Part shown: piece after piece, positions 13,072-16,291 of the stretch
Layout: every line of letters begins with the position of its first letter
Position numbering within the stretch: the stretch's first letter is position 1
From: Alphaproteobacteria bacterium
GTDB taxonomy: Bacteria; Pseudomonadota; Alphaproteobacteria; ATCC43930; CGMCC-115725
Reading direction: 5' to 3'
Length of the DNA: 16,291 nt
Assembly (NCBI GenBank): GCA_028866355.1
Contig: JAGWIH010000019.1
Coordinates: forward strand, 1 to 16,291
Notes under the pieces: generated by a model
Told to the model about the DNA's origin: nothing
Seen by the model: only the letters and a program-made list of their open reading frames with translations
The model's database searches: none
Program-made: the position numbers and the translations under genes

Positions 13072-13787
13072 GCGTTCCCGAGAGCGCCATCGTGCTGGCC
13101 GCCGGGCGCGGCAAGCGCATGGGCGCGCTTACCGAACAGACGCCCAAGCCGCTGATCCGGGTCGAGGGCCGGGCGCTGATCGATCACGTTCTCGATCGGC
13201 TCGCCGCTGCCGGCGTCAAACGCGCCGTCGTCAATCTCCATTACATGGGCGATGCCATCGCCGCACATCTGGCATCGCGGCGCGATATCGAAATCGAATT
13301 CTCGCGCGAGCCCGAGGCGCTCGAAACCGGCGGTGGCGTGGTCAAGGCTTTGCCGCTGCTGGACGAGATCTTCTACGTCCTCAATGCCGATGTTTTCTGG
13401 GTCGACGGCGCGACAATGGCATTGCGCCAGCTCGCGTCCGGGTTCGATCCGGCGTGCGACGACGCGCTGTTGCTGATGCAGCCGACGGCGCGCGCGGCCG
13501 GTTACGACGGGCCCGGCGACTTCATGGTCGATCCGGCCGGTATCGTGCGTCGACGCCGCGAGGCGGAGATCGTGCCCTTCGTTTTCGCCGGTATCGAGAT
13601 CGCGCATCGTCGGCTGTTCGACGGCGCACCCGCCGGCGCCTTTTCGATCAACCGGCTGTGGGATCGGGCGATCGACAACGGCCGCCTGCGCGGCCTGGTG
13701 CACGACGGCGAGTGGTATCACGTCGGCACACCGCAAGGCTTGGCCTTGGCCGATACCCGCGTTCACCTGAACGGGCACGAACGCTAA
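13053..13787 (+). CDS. murU: N-acetylmuramate alpha-1-phosphate uridylyltransferase MurU
   Basis: Transfers UMP from UTP to MurNAc-1-phosphate, giving UDP-MurNAc and bypassing the MurA/MurB steps of de novo synthesis. At 244 residues it has the Rossmann-like nucleotidyltransferase fold: LAAGRGKRMG at residues 15-24, Lys32 in TPKPLI, the metal-binding NADVF with Asp113, EALETGGGVVKALPLL before it, and the C-terminal YHVGTPQGLALAD. The ATG at 13053 is inside the end of amgK (19-base overlap), and the next gene begins 4 bases after the stop. In Pseudomonas this bypass gives intrinsic tolerance to fosfomycin because MurA is not needed for recycled sugar; the same could hold here (inference). Confidence 0.93.
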   Translation: MPPRRVSVPESAIVLAAGRGKRMGALTEQTPKPLIRVEGRALIDHVLDRLAAAGVKRAVVNLHYMGDAIAAHLASRRDIEIEFSREPEALETGGGVVKALPLLDEIFYVLNADVFWVDGATMALRQLASGFDPACDDALLLMQPTARAAGYDGPGDFMVDPAGIVRRRREAEIVPFVFAGIEIAHRRLFDGAPAGAFSINRLWDRAIDNGRLRGLVHDGEWYHVGTPQGLALADTRVHLNGHER

Positions 13788-13791
13788 TCGC

Positions 13792-16291
13792 ATGGGTGCG
13801 GTGTTTTCGATCGACGCCGGCGTGCCGTTTCTGGACGCGCTGGCGGCGGGATTGCTGGTGCGCACCCGCGGCGAGCCCCTGGCGCTCGCACGTATGACCG
13901 TGCTGCTGCCGACACGCCGCGCCGCGCGGTCGTTGGCGGAAGCCTTCTTGCGCCAAGGCAATGGCCGGCCGCTGCTCTTGCCGCGTCTCGTGCCGGTCGG
14001 CGACGTCGATGCTGACGAGCTCGCGATTCTGGCCGACGAAGGCGCCGGCGACGACGCGATCGATCTGCCGCCGGCGGTACCCGATCTCACCCGTCGGTTG
14101 ATGCTGACGCGGCTCGTCCTCGCTTGGGGCCAGACGCCGGCCGGCGCTGGTCCGGCGCGCGCGGCGCAAGCCGCGCCGCTGGCGGCCGAGCTGGCGCGTT
14201 TCGTCGACGAGGTCGCAGCCGAAGGCTGCACGCTTGCCAATCTCGATCGTCTGGTGCCGGCGCAGCACGCCGCGCATTGGCAACAAATCGTCAAGTTCCT
14301 CGCGATCGTCGCCGACCATTGGCCGAAGGCGCTGGCGGAGATCGGCTGTCTCGATGCGGCCGAGCGGCGTAACCGCGTGCTCGAGCGCCAAGCCGAAGCC
14401 TGGCGCCGGCAACCGCCGACCGATCCGGTGGTCGCCGCCGGCATTACCGGCGGCGTGCCGGCGGTCGCAGCGCTTGTCGCTGCGGTCGCGCGCCTGCCGA
14501 CGGGAATCGTCGTGCTGCCCGGTCTCGATCGCACTGCCGAGACCACCGAGTGGGAGGCTATCGCCGCCGACCCGGCGCATCCGCAATATTTGCTGACGCG
14601 GCTGCTGGCGCGTCTCGAAATGCTGCCGGGGCAAGTCGCCGCTTGGCCGTCGCCGACGGGCGGCGAAATCAATGCGGCTCGCGCCGCGCTGGTGCGTACC
14701 GCGCTGGCGCCGGCGTCGTGCAGCCATCGCTGGGTGACCATCGGCAAGCGACCGGCAGACGCCGTCGCCGGTTTGACGCGCGTCGATTGCCCGGGTCCTC
14801 AGGAAGAGGCGACGACAATCGCGTTGCTGATGCGACGTCAGCTCGAGGCGCCGGGCGCGACCGCGGCCCTGGTGACACCCGATCGCGATCTGGCGCGCCG
14901 CGTCGCCGCCGAATTGCGCCGTTGGGACATCGACGTCGACGATTCCGCCGGCACGCCGCTAGCCAAGACTCCACCGGGCGTATTTCTTCGCCTGTTGCTG
15001 ACCTGCATCGCCGAGGAATTCGCGCCGCTGCCGCTGCTGGCGCTGCTCAAGCATCCCTTGGCCGCCGGCGGCTTGGCGCCGGCGGAATTCCGCGACTTGG
15101 CGCGCCGGCTCGAAGTCACGGCCTTGCGCGGACCGCGTCCGGGTCCAGGCATCGATGGGCTATGCGCCGCGATCGGTGAGCGCGCGTTGGTCGATCACGT
15201 GCGCCGCATCGGTCGGGCGCTGGCGCCGCTGGTCGAGGCGTTGGCTGCCGATGCAATCGAACTCGAAACGTTGGTGCAGGTCCATATCCGCTCGGCCGAA
15301 GCGCTGGCGGCGAGCGAGACCGAAAGCGGCGATCGCCGGCTGTGGCGCGAGGAAGCCGGCGAGGCGGCCGCGGTCTGGCTCAGCGAGCTGCTCGGCGCCG
15401 CGCGTGGTTTCCCCAAGCTCGCGGGCGCCGATTATCCAGCGCTGTTCGAGGCGCTGATCGCCGCGCCGGTGGTGCGGCCCGCCTATGGCCGGCATCCACG
15501 GCTGTTCATCTGGGGCTTGCTCGAGGCACGCTTGCAGCAGGCCGACCTGGTGATTCTCGGCGGCCTCAACGAAGGCGTCTGGCCGGCACGGACCGACAGC
15601 GATCCGTGGCTGTCGCGGCCGATGCGGCGCGATTTCGGCCTGCCGCCGCCCGAGCTGCGCGCCGGGCGCGCCGCGCACGATTTCGTCCAATGTCTCGGCG
15701 CCCGCAGAGTGGTTCTGACGCGCGCGGCGCGTGTCGAAGGCAATCCGACCGTGCCGTCGCGCTGGCTGCTGCGGCTCGAAACCGCGCTGCGCGCTGCCGG
15801 TCTCGACGCCAAGCTCGATGACAACGCGCCGCTTGCCTGGCAGGCCCGGCTCGACGATCCCGGGTCGGCGCGGCGCGTCGATCCGCCCGAGCCACGTCCG
15901 CCGGTCAAAGCCCGTCCACGCCAGCTTTCGGTTACCGAAATCGAAACCTGGCTGCGCGATCCCTATGCAATCTATGCCAAGCACGTGCTGCGCCTCCGGG
16001 CGCTCGAGCCGATCGACGCCGATCCCGGCGCGGCGGAGCGCGGCACTTTCGTCCACGCGGCGTTGCACAGGTTCTTGCAGGCTTTTCCCGATGCGCTGCC
16101 TGACGATGCCGAAGACAAGCTGCTGGCGATCGGCCAGGAGTGCTTCGGCGAGGCATTGCAGCGTCCCAACGTGCACGCCTTCTGGTGGCCGCGGTTCGAG
16201 CGCATCGCCGGCTGGGTGGTCGAAGCCGAACGCGAACGCCGCGCGCTGATCGCACAAAGCTTCGGCGAGATCGGCGGCACGCTTTCGCTGC
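13792..16291 (+). CDS. addB: Double-strand break repair protein AddB (alphaproteobacterial type), C-terminus cut by window edge
   Basis: Subunit of the AddAB helicase-nuclease that resects double-strand breaks for RecA-dependent repair. 833 codons are present of an expected 1000 or so; no stop is met. The N-terminus AGVPFLDALAAGLL and VLLPTRRAARSLAEAFLR matches the alphaproteobacterial family, but no GxGKT Walker A is seen where Bacillus AddB has one. The helicase-like core includes LGGLNEGVWPARTDSDPWL (from residue 589) and RAAHDFVQCLGARRVVLTRA. The start of the RecB-type nuclease domain is visible as LSVTEIETWLRDPYAIYAKH and RGTFVHAALHRFL with His755; the catalytic Asp and Lys motifs lie beyond the window. 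The first iron-sulphur cysteine of the Bacillus enzyme has no counterpart at LRDPYAIYA. The ATG at 13792 is 4 bases after murU; addA is expected next. Confidence 0.93.
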   Translation, partial: MGAVFSIDAGVPFLDALAAGLLVRTRGEPLALARMTVLLPTRRAARSLAEAFLRQGNGRPLLLPRLVPVGDVDADELAILADEGAGDDAIDLPPAVPDLTRRLMLTRLVLAWGQTPAGAGPARAAQAAPLAAELARFVDEVAAEGCTLANLDRLVPAQHAAHWQQIVKFLAIVADHWPKALAEIGCLDAAERRNRVLERQAEAWRRQPPTDPVVAAGITGGVPAVAALVAAVARLPTGIVVLPGLDRTAETTEWEAIAADPAHPQYLLTRLLARLEMLPGQVAAWPSPTGGEINAARAALVRTALAPASCSHRWVTIGKRPADAVAGLTRVDCPGPQEEATTIALLMRRQLEAPGATAALVTPDRDLARRVAAELRRWDIDVDDSAGTPLAKTPPGVFLRLLLTCIAEEFAPLPLLALLKHPLAAGGLAPAEFRDLARRLEVTALRGPRPGPGIDGLCAAIGERALVDHVRRIGRALAPLVEALAADAIELETLVQVHIRSAEALAASETESGDRRLWREEAGEAAAVWLSELLGAARGFPKLAGADYPALFEALIAAPVVRPAYGRHPRLFIWGLLEARLQQADLVILGGLNEGVWPARTDSDPWLSRPMRRDFGLPPPELRAGRAAHDFVQCLGARRVVLTRAARVEGNPTVPSRWLLRLETALRAAGLDAKLDDNAPLAWQARLDDPGSARRVDPPEPRPPVKARPRQLSVTEIETWLRDPYAIYAKHVLRLRALEPIDADPGAAERGTFVHAALHRFLQAFPDALPDDAEDKLLAIGQECFGEALQRPNVHAFWWPRFERIAGWVVEAERERRALIAQSFGEIGGTLSL

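Noticed and set aside
12801..14747. A 648-codon open frame on the minus strand opposite amgK, murU and addB
   Set aside because: It is antisense to three well-recognised genes and its translation is Arg/Ser/Ala-rich with no domain resemblance; GC-rich codon bias keeps such frames open.
15160..16257. A 365-codon open frame on the minus strand inside addB
   Set aside because: The plus-strand frame is clearly AddB with family motifs; the minus frame has no recognisable fold and no ribosome site.

Overview
This is a GC-rich, densely packed stretch of an alphaproteobacterial chromosome, most likely from the Rhodospirillales or a close relative. The assignment rests on gene content and order: pckA beside a ChvI/ChvG two-component system, then a short HPr kinase, RapZ, a mannose-type EIIA, HPr and Enzyme I, followed by a tsaE-amgK-murU-addB run. 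Both neighbourhoods are familiar from that class. The window looks like core chromosome. I see no tRNA, rRNA, insertion sequence, prophage or CRISPR array, and no gene-free stretch longer than 300 bases.

Layout. Positions 1-1221 (minus) hold most of pckA, with its C-terminus cut off by the window edge. Positions 1405-3136 (minus) hold a probable two-gene unit: an MFS transporter followed by a small flavin-binding split-barrel protein. Divergent from it is an AraC-type regulator at 3222-4010 (plus). This three-gene module lies between pckA and chvI, which are usually closer together. Positions 4091-6467 (plus) carry chvI and chvG. Positions 6634-10471 (plus) carry a tightly coupled operon hprK-rapZ-EIIA-ptsH-ptsI in which every junction overlaps. 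A TrxR-like ferredoxin-NADP reductase at 10484-11494 (minus) converges on ptsI. Divergent from it are tsaE, amgK, murU and the first 833 codons of addB (11574-16291, plus).

How the genes may work together. PckA makes phosphoenolpyruvate (PEP), and Enzyme I spends PEP to phosphorylate HPr and then EIIA. HprK can phosphorylate HPr on its regulatory serine. No sugar permease (EIIB/C) is present in the window, so the phosphorelay is probably regulatory. ChvG/ChvI is an envelope-stress and acid-responsive system. RapZ in enterobacteria controls amino-sugar synthesis for the cell wall. The nearby AmgK and MurU make UDP-MurNAc from recycled MurNAc. The neighbourhood therefore joins PEP status, envelope sensing and wall-sugar supply; a direct functional link is my inference.

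The most interesting non-coding signals are: a structured pckA leader (hairpin bounded by two 12-base direct repeats); a perfect 10-bp inverted repeat just upstream of hprK; a pseudo-palindrome filling the spacer of the araC promoter, which would give an almost leaderless mRNA; and two mutually exclusive hairpins between the ferredoxin reductase gene and tsaE.
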